Shown: positions 4,973 to 12,533, numbered from the stretch's first letter. The stretch: DNA of 14,087 nucleotides from 2-02-FULL-45-10 sp046590235 (GCA_046590235.1 JBKJTY010000004.1:1-14087), one strand, 5' to 3'. Translations and numbers: made by a program. The notes: generated by a model from the sequence alone, not told the origin.

Positions 4973-6724
4973 TTAACTCGCTCGCGTTCCATGCATCAAC
5001 ATATCAACCGCATGTTGCATTGAACCAGCTTCGATAATGGTACCCGAGTTCACAAAGAAAATACCATCAGCATTTTCAATAGTGTTTAATCGGTGGGCAA
5101 TAATTAATTTAGTGGTCGTGCTTGGGAGCTTCTTCAAAATTTTTTCGAGGAGCTGTTCGGTCACTGTATCAATGTTCGCAGTCGCTTCATCAAGGATGAG
5201 AAGTTCGGGTTCAAGAAGAACGGCGCGAATAAAGGCGACGAGCTGGCGTTGGCCAAGACTAATCGTATCGCCGGTACCACTGATCGGAGTTTCCAGGCCT
5301 TTATCAAAGCGAGATAATAAATGATTTAGCCCAGCTTTATCTAACATCGCTGAAAGTTGTTCTTTGGTATAGTTTGCATACTTTTCATTACCGTAGAGCA
5401 AATTGTCTTTGATGGTGCCGGTAAATAAGAATGGATCCTGCAAAATAAAACCAATTTTTTTAGTTCGTTCAGCTTCTGTATACGCACGGATATCTTTGCC
5501 ATTCAAAAGAATAGAACCAGCGGTAGGGTCGTACAATCGAGCAGCTAGGGAAGCAGTAGTAGATTTACCACCACCTGTTGGACCGACCAACGCGTAGGTT
5601 TTGCCATGTTCTAGTGTGAAGTTGATATTGTGTAGAACTGGCTTACCTTCAGGGTAACTAAAAGTAACATCTTTAAATTCAATAAGTGATTTCGAAGCAG
5701 TTTGGGCAGATGGAACAACCACCAAGTCAGATTCCATAGCGTTAATTTGGGAAATACGTTCCCAAGCAGCCAAGGCCATCTGGAACGATGACCAGAGGGA
5801 TGCAATGTGACGAAGCGGATCGTAGAAGCGCGTCAGGTAGAGTAAGAAGCTGATTAACAAACCAACTGTAAAGTTGCCGACACTAATTTGGTAAAGGCCA
5901 TAAGCAAGTACAGTGAGTTGTGCCACGTATGCAGAAAATTCATAGATTGGCATGAAAATAGTGTTGGCAATGCCGGCTTTAGTAGCAGCTTTAAAATTTT
6001 GTTCGTTCGCTTCGTTAAAGCGGCGGCGGAAATAATCACGACGATTGAACGCCACAATTACTTTGAAGTTTTGTAAACTCTCCTGAATTTCTGCGCTCAT
6101 GCCACCAACCGATTGTAAGCTGGCTGCATTTTTGTTTTTAACCCATGAAGATAGTAAACGAGTTACGATAAGAATACAGACTGCCGGCATAAGTCCGGCT
6201 AATCCGAGGGTGTCATTAAGTGATAGCAAGAAAATACCAGCACCGGTAATCATAAATAAATTGCCGATAAATTGCATCAGCGCCTGGGAGAAAAATTGGT
6301 TGAGTTTATCAGTATCATTATTAATGCGTGAAATCAGGTCGCCGGCTTTGTTCTGATTAAAGAAAGCAAGTGGGAGTGCTTGTAGTTTACTAAAGACAAT
6401 GTTGCGTAACTTAAACAACACTCGCTGAGCGACAGCACCCATAACGCGAACTTGTATAAAGTGGGCGATAAAAGCCGTCGCGAAGACCGCAAGCAAAATA
6501 CCGGCATTGATGAGTACGCCGTGGTATTGTCCAGCTTGGATATAGGTATCAATTGTATGGCCCACCAAATATGGTACTGACAAATTCATCCCTGAGTTTA
6601 ATAAAAGGGCAGCAAGCGCGATAGACAATTTTTTCTTCTCATCACTGAGTAATGGCAAAAATTGCTTTATAGCAGCGAATGTGGAACTCTTTTTATTTTC
6701 CGGTGTAGCAAGATTATACTTCAT
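4973..6724 (-). CDS. ABC exporter half-transporter, consensus-site subunit
   Basis: 583 residues from the ATG at 6724; an in-frame ATG at 6763 would add 13 residues but overlap the upstream gene by 50 bp. A six-helix exporter membrane domain spans about residues 30-325, followed by an ATPase domain from about 345. Motifs: Walker A GPTGGGKS (381-388), Q-loop Gln429, signature ISLGQ (488-492), Walker B LLILDE with catalytic Glu513, and H-loop His544 (IIAHRL). The signature departs from LSGGQ, whereas Walker B and the H-loop are intact. With its neighbour this fits a heterodimeric type IV exporter (BmrCD, LmrCD, TM287/288 type). The substrate is unknown; drugs, lipids or peptides are possible. 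The start overlaps the upstream stop by 11 bp, suggesting translational coupling. A bidirectional terminator follows. Confidence 0.9.
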   Translation of the reverse strand: MKYNLATPENKKSSTFAAIKQFLPLLSDEKKKLSIALAALLLNSGMNLSVPYLVGHTIDTYIQAGQYHGVLINAGILLAVFATAFIAHFIQVRVMGAVAQRVLFKLRNIVFSKLQALPLAFFNQNKAGDLISRINNDTDKLNQFFSQALMQFIGNLFMITGAGIFLLSLNDTLGLAGLMPAVCILIVTRLLSSWVKNKNAASLQSVGGMSAEIQESLQNFKVIVAFNRRDYFRRRFNEANEQNFKAATKAGIANTIFMPIYEFSAYVAQLTVLAYGLYQISVGNFTVGLLISFLLYLTRFYDPLRHIASLWSSFQMALAAWERISQINAMESDLVVVPSAQTASKSLIEFKDVTFSYPEGKPVLHNINFTLEHGKTYALVGPTGGGKSTTASLAARLYDPTAGSILLNGKDIRAYTEAERTKKIGFILQDPFLFTGTIKDNLLYGNEKYANYTKEQLSAMLDKAGLNHLLSRFDKGLETPISGTGDTISLGQRQLVAFIRAVLLEPELLILDEATANIDTVTEQLLEKILKKLPSTTTKLIIAHRLNTIENADGIFFVNSGTIIEAGSMQHAVDMLMHGTRAS

Positions 6725-8447
6725 AATGATTGGTGCTACGTTGTGAATTAAAGATTTGGACATATTCCGGGGAAGTATCCATCAATTCTTTGTGTGTACC
6801 TTTCGCCAACACTTCGCCTTCCATCAAAAGGATAATCTGGTCGTAGTTTTCTACGGAAGCGATTTTCTGAGTTACAGATAGGAGAGTAATACCAGGATAA
6901 TTTTTCTCCACGTTCAGGACAATCTTTTGTTCAGTAATCGCATCAACACGTGCGGTGAAATCATCAAGCAAGACAATCTTAGGATTAAGGGCGAGCGCGC
7001 GAGCTAACATGACGCGTTGTTTTTGTCCGCCAGATAATGTGGTGCCACGTTCGGAAACAATCGTGTTTAATCCTTGGGGCAATGAAGTAATAAAGTCGTT
7101 AAGCTCGGCAGTCTGGATTGCTTTTTGCACATCAGCCTCGGTTACGGAATCATTGAAGGCAATGTTTTCACGTAATGTCAGGTTGAACATGATGCTGTCC
7201 TGAAACACAAAACCAACTTGGCGTAGTAACGTTTCGTTATCGTAGGCATCAATCAATTGGTCATCATACGAAATAGTACCTGCTGTTGGGGCAACCAAGC
7301 CAGTTAACAAATTAAGTAATTGTGTTTTGCCTGCTGCGGTAGGACCAATGATGGCGGTTTTAGTGCCAGCAGGGATCTGCAGGGATACTTTCTTTAAGAC
7401 TGATTTTTCACCGTAAGTCATCGTCACATCATTGATGGTAATCGCACCTTTCAGCGGGGTGGTGATCGTGCCTGTTGGCGCGGCAGCCTCAGCGACAAGT
7501 ACCTCCTCAACACGTTGATAGGAAGCGCCAGCGCGAGCCATAATCGTTCCCATAAAACCGATAACAAAAATAGGGAAGATTAAAATGCCTAAGTAAGCGT
7601 TGAAGGCAGCGAGGTCGCCAAGCGTCATTGTTCCATTGATCACAAAGTGGCCGCCAAGTACTAGAATAATCAGGGTGGCGGTGTTGGCAACAAACATTAC
7701 AATCGGAATCATGCCGGCAAACAAACGAAGAATCTTCATGCCCGCATCTTTCGCTTCGGCGTTAGCTGTAGTAAATTTATCGTATTCGTAGTGTTGTGAA
7801 TTAAGTACGCGAATCAAAGCCGAGCCCAGAATGCTTTCGTTGATAATTTTATTCAGGCGATCAACAATACCTTGAACAGTCATAAATAAAGCACGAACCT
7901 TGGTAATTGTTTTAAAAAAAGTAAAAGCAATAATTGGTAAAATAGATAGAACTGCTAGCGCCAATTTCCAATCAATAATGATGAGTAGTGTGCTTGCGCC
8001 AATAATTAAAAACAAAGAAGAAACCAAGGAGGGGATAGCTTGAGAAACAAATAATTTAACCGCATCAATATCTGAAGTGAGGTTGGTTAATAATTGGGAA
8101 GGACTCACTTTTTGGATAAAGGCATAGGTCTGACGAGAAACACTTGCCGCCAGTTTATCGCGCAAATCTTTAGCCACACGTTCAGCAGCGTGGGTTTGGA
8201 CCACGTTCTGCAAATAGCTGGCAATAAAAATGCCAAGCGCCACGGCAAAGAACTTGATGAGGAGACTGCTAAAAACTAATGTGTTCGCGCCGTAGGCATC
8301 AATTGCTCCGGATACCATTTTCGGAATGGTGAGACTCAGTCCGTTGGCCACAAAAGTGAGTAGTACTAAAGCTACAATAAGTTTTTTATAAGGCTTAACC
8401 AAAGCAAAGAGATTTGCGCCGGTAGGTTTTTGTGATGTTTTTGGCAT
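6714..8447 (-). CDS. ABC exporter half-transporter, degenerate-site subunit
   Basis: 577 residues; first gene of the two-gene exporter operon. The membrane domain with six helices spans about residues 20-310 and the ATPase domain about 335-570. Motifs: Walker A GPTAAGKT (368-375), Q-loop Gln416, canonical signature LSGGQ (471-475), Walker B IVLLDD (491-496) with Asp496 where the catalytic Glu is expected, and Gln527 in place of the H-loop His (SVTQK). In heterodimeric exporters the half with the degenerate Walker B pairs with the partner's altered signature. That is the arrangement here, since the neighbour has ISLGQ. Site one should therefore bind ATP but hydrolyse it poorly, while site two is active. 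ATG at 8445-8447 follows a promoter at 8471-8499. No Shine-Dalgarno sequence. Confidence 0.9.
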   Translation of the reverse strand: MPKTSQKPTGANLFALVKPYKKLIVALVLLTFVANGLSLTIPKMVSGAIDAYGANTLVFSSLLIKFFAVALGIFIASYLQNVVQTHAAERVAKDLRDKLAASVSRQTYAFIQKVSPSQLLTNLTSDIDAVKLFVSQAIPSLVSSLFLIIGASTLLIIIDWKLALAVLSILPIIAFTFFKTITKVRALFMTVQGIVDRLNKIINESILGSALIRVLNSQHYEYDKFTTANAEAKDAGMKILRLFAGMIPIVMFVANTATLIILVLGGHFVINGTMTLGDLAAFNAYLGILIFPIFVIGFMGTIMARAGASYQRVEEVLVAEAAAPTGTITTPLKGAITINDVTMTYGEKSVLKKVSLQIPAGTKTAIIGPTAAGKTQLLNLLTGLVAPTAGTISYDDQLIDAYDNETLLRQVGFVFQDSIMFNLTLRENIAFNDSVTEADVQKAIQTAELNDFITSLPQGLNTIVSERGTTLSGGQKQRVMLARALALNPKIVLLDDFTARVDAITEQKIVLNVEKNYPGITLLSVTQKIASVENYDQIILLMEGEVLAKGTHKELMDTSPEYVQIFNSQRSTNHYEV

Positions 8448-8470
8448 AGGTTAGGGAAAAGTGAGCTATC

Positions 8471-8499
8471 TTTATACCATTAAATGACCAGCAGGTCAA
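8471..8499 (-). promoter_or_regulatory. Promoter of the ABC exporter operon with overlapping dyad
   Basis: On the minus strand, TTGACC (8494-8499), a 17-bp spacer, and TATAAA (8471-8476) preceded by an extended TGG. A dyad TGACC-N4-GGTCA (8485-8498) covers the -35 box and part of the spacer, a position suited to a repressor. Predicted leader is about 17 nt. Confidence 0.65.
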
Positions 8500-8501
8500 A
8501 G

Positions 8502-8530
8502 TAGGCAAATTGAAGCAGTCATGATAGAAT
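8502..8530 (+). promoter_or_regulatory. Possible helicase promoter
   Basis: TAGGCA (8502-8507), a 17-bp spacer, and TAGAAT (8525-8530). Transcription would start near 8537, downstream of the first ATG (8532) and just before the second in-frame ATG (8541), implying a nearly leaderless message. Both boxes are imperfect. Confidence 0.35.
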
Positions 8531-8531
8531 A

Positions 8532-9854
8532 ATGCCACCTATGACCCAAAAAGAAGCCTTAGACATTTTAAAAATGGGACACAACGTTTTTCTTACCGGT
8601 CCGGCTGGTAGCGGGAAGACTTTTTTGTTAAATACGTATATTGATTATCTCCGTAAGTGTAGCACGACGGTCGCCATTACTGCTTCAACAGGTATAGCGG
8701 CTACACATATGGAAGGGTTGACGATTCACTCCTGGAGCGGTATAGGTATTCGCACCGTTTTGACGAGGCAAGACATGAAACGCCTTTTTTACAACGACCA
8801 CATACGCGAACGGATCGCTCGTACCAAGGTGCTCGTCATTGATGAGATTTCCATGTTGGCGGATTACCATATCGATCTTGTGGATCAGGTCTGCCGCGAA
8901 CTTCGTGAGAACGCATTGCCATTTGGCGGTTTACAAGTTGTTTTTTGTGGCGACTTTTTTCAGCTGCCTCCGATTCAAGAAGCAGGGAAGCCGGCACCAA
9001 AATTTGCCTACAGCGCCTTGGCCTGGAAAAATGCCAACGTACAAATTTGTTATTTAGAAAAACAATTTCGCCAGAAAGACCAAGAGCTGCTTGATGCCCT
9101 CAATGCCATTCGCGGCGGGGAGGTCTCAAATGAGATCGTCAAAAAACTAATGGAACGCCATAATGTGTCGGTAAAAGGTTTTAGCAAGCCAACTCGTCTG
9201 TACACGCACAATATTGATGTGGATGCGGTAAATGCCTTTGAACTGTCACGTATTCGTGGACCAGAAGTAACCTACGCCATGCATGAGACCGGTGAACCGG
9301 AATTAGTAATCAAGCTAAAAAAAGGCTGTTTAGCACCTGCTGTGTTGGCTTTAAAAAAAGACGCAGTCGTTATGTTTTTGAAAAATAACTTTACCCAAGG
9401 TTTTGTAAACGGAACGATTGGTGTGGTTATTGGTTTTGAAAAAGATAACAACTACCCAATTGTTAGATTAAAGAATGATAAAGAAATTATCGTGTCACCT
9501 GATAGTTGGAAAATTGGTGAAGACGGAGTAGTCGACGCGCAAATCACCCAAATCCCACTCCGCCTCGCCTGGGCGATTACGATTCATAAAAGCCAGGGGA
9601 TGAGTTTGGATTGTGCGGAGATTGATTTAAGCAAAGCATTTAGTGATGGAATGGGCTATGTGGCACTCTCGCGCGTTCGCAGTCTCGCGGGTATTAAACT
9701 TATTGGCCTCAACGACCAAGCGCTCCGAGTAAATAACGAGGTCATCCAGCACGATGAAGTTTTTCGAGAGAAGTCTGAAAAAGTTCGCAAAGAATTAAAA
9801 GCGCTCAGCCCGAAAGCTAAGCGCACCATGCAAAAGAATTTTAGTTTGCGTTAA
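8532..9854 (+). CDS. PIF1-family superfamily 1B DNA helicase
   Basis: 440 residues from the ATG at 8532; an in-frame ATG at 8541 (residue 4) is an equally plausible start. Helicase motifs in order: I, GPAGSGKT (23-30); Ia, ITASTGIAA (49-57); II, VIDE (102-105); III, GDFFQLPP (140-147); IV, LEKQFRQ (175-181); V, IHKSQGMSLD (351-360); VI, YVALSRVR (376-383). This is the full PIF1/RecD-like set. PIF1-type enzymes move 5' to 3' on single-stranded DNA and unwind forks, R-loops and G-quadruplexes. The protein is short, with no obvious accessory domain and a basic C-terminal tail (KALSPKAKRTMQKN). It is divergent from the ABC operon and convergent with the exonuclease gene, with stop codons overlapping by 4 bp. 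Confidence 0.92.
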   Translation: MPPMTQKEALDILKMGHNVFLTGPAGSGKTFLLNTYIDYLRKCSTTVAITASTGIAATHMEGLTIHSWSGIGIRTVLTRQDMKRLFYNDHIRERIARTKVLVIDEISMLADYHIDLVDQVCRELRENALPFGGLQVVFCGDFFQLPPIQEAGKPAPKFAYSALAWKNANVQICYLEKQFRQKDQELLDALNAIRGGEVSNEIVKKLMERHNVSVKGFSKPTRLYTHNIDVDAVNAFELSRIRGPEVTYAMHETGEPELVIKLKKGCLAPAVLALKKDAVVMFLKNNFTQGFVNGTIGVVIGFEKDNNYPIVRLKNDKEIIVSPDSWKIGEDGVVDAQITQIPLRLAWAITIHKSQGMSLDCAEIDLSKAFSDGMGYVALSRVRSLAGIKLIGLNDQALRVNNEVIQHDEVFREKSEKVRKELKALSPKAKRTMQKNFSLR

Positions 9855-10567
9855 ACCACTTTCAAATAGTGTTTCAACGTATACACCAGCTCTTCATTTT
9901 GTTCAGCTGGTTTTTTTGTCGTCTCGCTGCCGTAGAGCCATTGCAAGTAGCCAGGATCTTGTGATGAAACATCTTCCACGGTTTGTCCTCGGTATTTACC
10001 AAAAGTAAACGCGCGCATCAAAACCGGTTCGCGAGTCAGCATGAGCATTTTCTCAACTACTTCTGCATCGGTTGTGCAGCCAAACTTTTCACGTACGACG
10101 ATAACTAAGTGATAGAACAATGCTTCTAAGACAAGAATATCTCCAAGCGCATCATGTGCGGTTCCTGTAACATTTAAATGTAATGAATAGCGTAAATACT
10201 GTAATTTATATTGCTCCGCAACAAGCATGTGCTTGGCAACCCGAAGTGTGTCGATGTAGTTGTTGGTTTCCAACCCTTCTGCCTTTAGAATGCCTAAATC
10301 AAAGGGTGCGTTGTGTGCCACAACGATGTTATCTTTGAGGAGTGCCTCTAATTCTGTGTAATGCGAACTGCCAATAAAAGCAGGTTTATTTTCAACTGCT
10401 TCGTTAGTTATGTGATGCACAGCCATTGAGCCGTACGAGATCGGTACTGTTGGTTTAAAGTATTCATTAACAATTGCGCCTGTTGCGGGCACTTTATATG
10501 CGAGCTGCACAAGTCTAGCGCCGTCGACGATGTCGGTTGTTTCTGTATCAAGAAAAATGATTTTCAT
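9851..10567 (-). CDS. DEDDh 3'-5' exonuclease with ExoX-like C-terminal domain
   Basis: 238 residues from the ATG at 10565-10567, which opens on MKIIFLDTETT; an in-frame TTG at 10594 is a poor alternative. Exo I is FLDTET (Asp7, Glu9), Exo II is VVAHNAPFDLGIL (Asp90), and Exo III is HDALGD (His138, Asp143), giving the DEDDh catalytic set of DnaQ, ExoX and RNase T-type nucleases. Residues about 187-212 (FTFGKYRGQTVEDVSSQDPGYLQWL) match the small C-terminal domain found in ExoX-like exonucleases and DUF3820 proteins (FGK-x-G...DPgYL.W). The likely role is trimming single-stranded DNA 3' ends in repair or proofreading. The stop overlaps the convergent helicase gene by 4 bp, and the helicase terminator lies inside this coding sequence. 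Confidence 0.9.
   Translation of the reverse strand: MKIIFLDTETTDIVDGARLVQLAYKVPATGAIVNEYFKPTVPISYGSMAVHHITNEAVENKPAFIGSSHYTELEALLKDNIVVAHNAPFDLGILKAEGLETNNYIDTLRVAKHMLVAEQYKLQYLRYSLHLNVTGTAHDALGDILVLEALFYHLVIVVREKFGCTTDAEVVEKMLMLTREPVLMRAFTFGKYRGQTVEDVSSQDPGYLQWLYGSETTKKPAEQNEELVYTLKHYLKVV
9885..9917 (+). terminator. Helicase terminator embedded in the opposite-strand exonuclease gene
   Basis: ACCAGCT (9885-9891) pairs with AGCTGGT (9905-9911) around a 13-nt loop, followed by T7 (9911-9917). It starts 31 bp past the helicase stop codon and overlaps codons for the exonuclease C-terminus on the other strand. Confidence 0.7.
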
Positions 10568-10595
10568 ATGTTCATTTAAAGGGTAGTAGCACAAC

Positions 10596-10623
10596 TGTCA
10601 TTCCCGCGAAGGCGGGAATCCAT
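10596..10623 (+). repeat. Left inverted repeat (dRS3-like palindrome)
   Basis: Starts TGTCATTCCCGCG and ends GGGAATCCAT. Its core can form an 8-bp hairpin with a GAAG-type loop. It lies 28 bp upstream of the exonuclease start codon. Confidence 0.85.
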
Positions 10624-10630
10624 TTCAAAA

Positions 10631-10934
10631 TTAATAAATCGGGTTTAACTCATTATATAAATCGTTCCACTTAGGATTAGCCTTTTCAATCAAGTTAATT
10701 TTCCATTGTCGGTTCCATTTTTTGAGTTGTGTTTCCCGAGCGATTGCATCGGCAACATTACCGTACTCTTCATAATAAACAAGCATATGGACGTTATGTT
10801 CCTTTGTAAAACCTTCGTGTGTACCACTTTTATGCTCGTATATTCTCCTCACCAGATTATTAGTAACGCCTATGTAAAAGCGTACCGTATTGCTAGTTAG
10901 CTAGAATATACACAAAGTATCCCCTCGTTTGCAT
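10631..10934 (-). pseudogene. GIY-YIG (URI domain) endonuclease, inactivated by a stop and a frameshift
   Basis: The intact 3' part (10631-10900) encodes YIGVTNNLVRRIYEHK...RETQLKKWNRQWKINLIE, which is diagnostic of small GIY-YIG proteins of the COG2827 type (about 90-100 aa). Upstream, the sequence from an ATG at 10932-10934 encodes MQTRGYFVYILAN in another frame, the expected N-terminus. It is followed by an in-frame TAG at 10893-10895, then QYGTL, then an extra T in the four-base run 10876-10879, which shifts the frame into YIGVTNN. One nonsense change plus one insertion therefore separate the VYIL strand from the YIG strand. A truncated 73-codon frame from a GTG at 10852 lacks both catalytic strands and is unlikely to be active. 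The gene lies wholly within the 28-bp inverted repeats. Confidence 0.85.
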
Positions 10935-10943
10935 AGATTTGTT

Positions 10944-10971
10944 ATGGATTCCCGCCTTCGCGGGAATGACA
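10944..10971 (-). repeat. Right inverted repeat (dRS3-like palindrome)
   Basis: Exact reverse complement of the repeat at 10596-10623. It ends 11 bp from the ApbE gene stop codon and could act as a 3' stem-loop for that transcript, although no T-tract follows. Confidence 0.85.
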
Positions 10972-10982
10972 CGTCCCCCAGC

Positions 10983-11858
10983 TTAGGTGAATAATTCGGC
11001 GGGGAAGTTGTTTGATTTCTCTAGAGAGAAATCTGCGTAAACTATTATATACTCAAATGTGAAAGTTGTCTGTAATTCTAATGCTGGTACAAAAAATAAA
11101 GCTGTCGTCAGCGCATCCGCAAGAAGTGTCGTCTTTGCCATCGCCCAAACAGCAAGAATATTTTTCGGCGACTGCAAAGTTTTTGGATTGATAATATGAT
11201 TAAATTCTCCCCACACACGGCGATTGCCAGCTGACCCGCAGATGCTCTGGCCGGGTGGAAGTTGTGTGACGCCAATAATTTGTTTAAGGTTGGACGGATT
11301 TTCTAATCCAATCGATAATGTTTTTGGGTCAGTGTTGGCATAAAAAATATCCCCACCGGCATCAACGCAAAAAGAATGAATACCAGCATCGCGAATAATA
11401 CCGCTTACAATATCAATCAAATATCCTTTACCCGCTGCGCCAAAATCCAACAACGCCGGTTGTTTTAAAGTAAGAGTAGGGGAATGATAGCTAATTACAT
11501 CATCCCACGCCGGTGCTTGGTGCATTTCTTTTGTTTGCAGTGAGTAGTAGGCGTCATAGCCGGCGTCAACAAGAATTTGTCCAACAAGCGGAGTCATCGC
11601 ACCATCGGTCAAGCGGTGCATTACCTCATAGATCGCCATCATTGGTGCGGCATCATTGGGGAGTGTATACGTCCCTGCCTTTTTTGCCATCTCTGAAACT
11701 AAAGAATCAGGCCTAAAACGAGAGTAGGCCTGATCAAAAGTCGCGATGCGATCTTTAATTGTGGAGAGAAGCAGTTGTTGTTCCTTATCTGACAGATCCT
11801 GGTAAATATCAATCTGCCATGAGGTGCCAATTGCTTCAAAAGCAAACATTGCACCCAT
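10983..11858 (-). CDS. apbE: FAD:protein FMN transferase (ApbE family)
   Basis: 291 residues. ApbE hallmarks are present: GTSW near the N-terminus (11-14), FDQAYSRFRPDS (41-52), DFGAAGKGYLID (138-149; compare DLGGIAKGYAVD), VDAGGDI (165-171), HIINPKT (221-227) and ADALTTALF (247-255, metal-binding Ala-Asp). ApbE uses FAD to attach FMN covalently to a Ser or Thr in target proteins. The target is very probably the lipoprotein encoded 9 bp upstream. No signal peptide or lipobox is visible, unlike many ApbE proteins, so the enzyme may act in the cytoplasm or its N-terminus may be misassigned. Start is ATG 11858, or ATG 11849 three codons later. No Shine-Dalgarno sequence. Second gene of a two-gene operon. 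Confidence 0.9.
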   Translation of the reverse strand: MGAMFAFEAIGTSWQIDIYQDLSDKEQQLLLSTIKDRIATFDQAYSRFRPDSLVSEMAKKAGTYTLPNDAAPMMAIYEVMHRLTDGAMTPLVGQILVDAGYDAYYSLQTKEMHQAPAWDDVISYHSPTLTLKQPALLDFGAAGKGYLIDIVSGIIRDAGIHSFCVDAGGDIFYANTDPKTLSIGLENPSNLKQIIGVTQLPPGQSICGSAGNRRVWGEFNHIINPKTLQSPKNILAVWAMAKTTLLADALTTALFFVPALELQTTFTFEYIIVYADFSLEKSNNFPAELFT

Positions 11859-11867
11859 ACCGAAGTA

Positions 11868-12377
11868 TTAAGCTTTAGCTTGAACTTTGATTTTTGCGAT
11901 AGCGTCGTTGAAACCCTTTGGTGTCAAAGAAGAGCCAGATACTTTATCCAAGGTAACTTCATCAATGTTTTTTCCGACAACCAATTGCTTGAAGCCAGAA
12001 ATAAAGGCGTCCTGCATTTGAATGGAGCGCTTGTTGGTAGCGTGTGGAGTAACTGTGGCGTCTGTAATAACATCGTTAACGAGTGTCAAAGATACGGTTA
12101 TGCTTTCAGCACCTGCTGGTGAGCGGTATTCGCCGTCAGCGCTGTAAGTACCATTTTTATATACCGTTTTCTTTTCTACGGGAGTGGTCGGTGCTATGGT
12201 TGCTGGCGTAGTGGTCGTATTGGAAGGAACGGGAGTTTGTCCGCTCGCTGCAGCTTCATTACTGGTTGGTGTTGGTATAGTCGTGCCGCAACCGGTAAGA
12301 CTTACAACTACCATCAAACAAGCAAAAATACACATTGTTTGTACGATTGTTTTGTTTTGGACAGACTGTTGAATCAT
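11868..12377 (-). CDS. Lipoprotein with flavinylated FMN-binding domain
   Basis: 169 residues. A type II signal sequence ends in the lipobox SLTGC (Cys30). A Ser/Thr/Pro-rich spacer follows (about 31-68), a flexible tether from the membrane. Then comes an FMN_bind domain (about 70-167): YKNGTYSADGEYRSPAGAESITVSLTLVNDVITDATVTPH. The flavinylation motif is DKVSGSS (144-150), fitting D-x-x-[ST]-G-[AS]-[ST], with Ser150 as the predicted FMN attachment residue where Thr is more usual. The ApbE gene directly downstream supplies the transferase. The protein should sit outside the membrane as a small electron carrier; its donor and acceptor are not in the window. A promoter lies at 12409-12437. Confidence 0.87.
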   Translation of the reverse strand: MIQQSVQNKTIVQTMCIFACLMVVVSLTGCGTTIPTPTSNEAAASGQTPVPSNTTTTPATIAPTTPVEKKTVYKNGTYSADGEYRSPAGAESITVSLTLVNDVITDATVTPHATNKRSIQMQDAFISGFKQLVVGKNIDEVTLDKVSGSSLTPKGFNDAIAKIKVQAKA

Positions 12378-12408
12378 AGAAGAATAATGATTAATTTAGG
12401 TATAAAAT

Positions 12409-12437
12409 AGTATATAGTGTAAACAATTTTTTTTCAA
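12409..12437 (-). promoter_or_regulatory. Promoter of the flavinylation operon
   Basis: On the minus strand, TTGAAA (12432-12437), a 17-bp A-rich spacer, and TATACT (12409-12414). Transcription is expected to start near 12402, giving a leader of about 25 nt. Confidence 0.75.
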
Positions 12438-12460
12438 GTGAATAGCATAAGTTGAATTGG

Positions 12461-12489
12461 TAGTCAGGGATTTTACCCTGTGCTATACT
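12461..12489 (+). promoter_or_regulatory. Extended -10 promoter of the phosphoribosyltransferase-deaminase gene
   Basis: TGC-TATACT (12481-12489) with a weak -35, TAGTCA (12461-12466), at 17-bp spacing. The start of transcription is expected near 12496. This excludes the in-frame GTG at 12480 as the translation start. Confidence 0.7.
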
Positions 12490-12533
12490 CAAACGGGCCC
12501 TCCCACCTTATCTATTTTCTTACGTTAAGAGAT

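Larger units (their letters stand above)
10596..10971. mobile_element. MITE-like element with perfect 28-bp inverted repeats carrying a GIY-YIG pseudogene
   Basis: The left repeat 10596-10623 and right repeat 10944-10971 are exact reverse complements over 28 bp. Each contains the 20-bp palindrome ATTCCCGCGAAGGCGGGAAT, of the form ATTCCC-N8-GGGAAT. That is the pattern of dRS3 repeats in Neisseria, which are known integration targets. The 376-bp unit sits neatly between the 3' end of the ApbE gene and the 5' end of the exonuclease gene. No target-site duplication is obvious. Related degenerate copies lie at 783-879. Mobility is inferred, not shown. Confidence 0.55.

Noticed and set aside
10568..10594. 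Longer exonuclease from a TTG at 10594
   Set aside because: It adds nine residues ahead of the conserved MKIIFLDTET opening, while a good ATG is at 10567.
12480..12533. N-terminal extension of the fusion protein from a GTG at 12480
   Set aside because: The GTG lies upstream of the promoter -10 box (12484-12489), so it would not be transcribed from that promoter.
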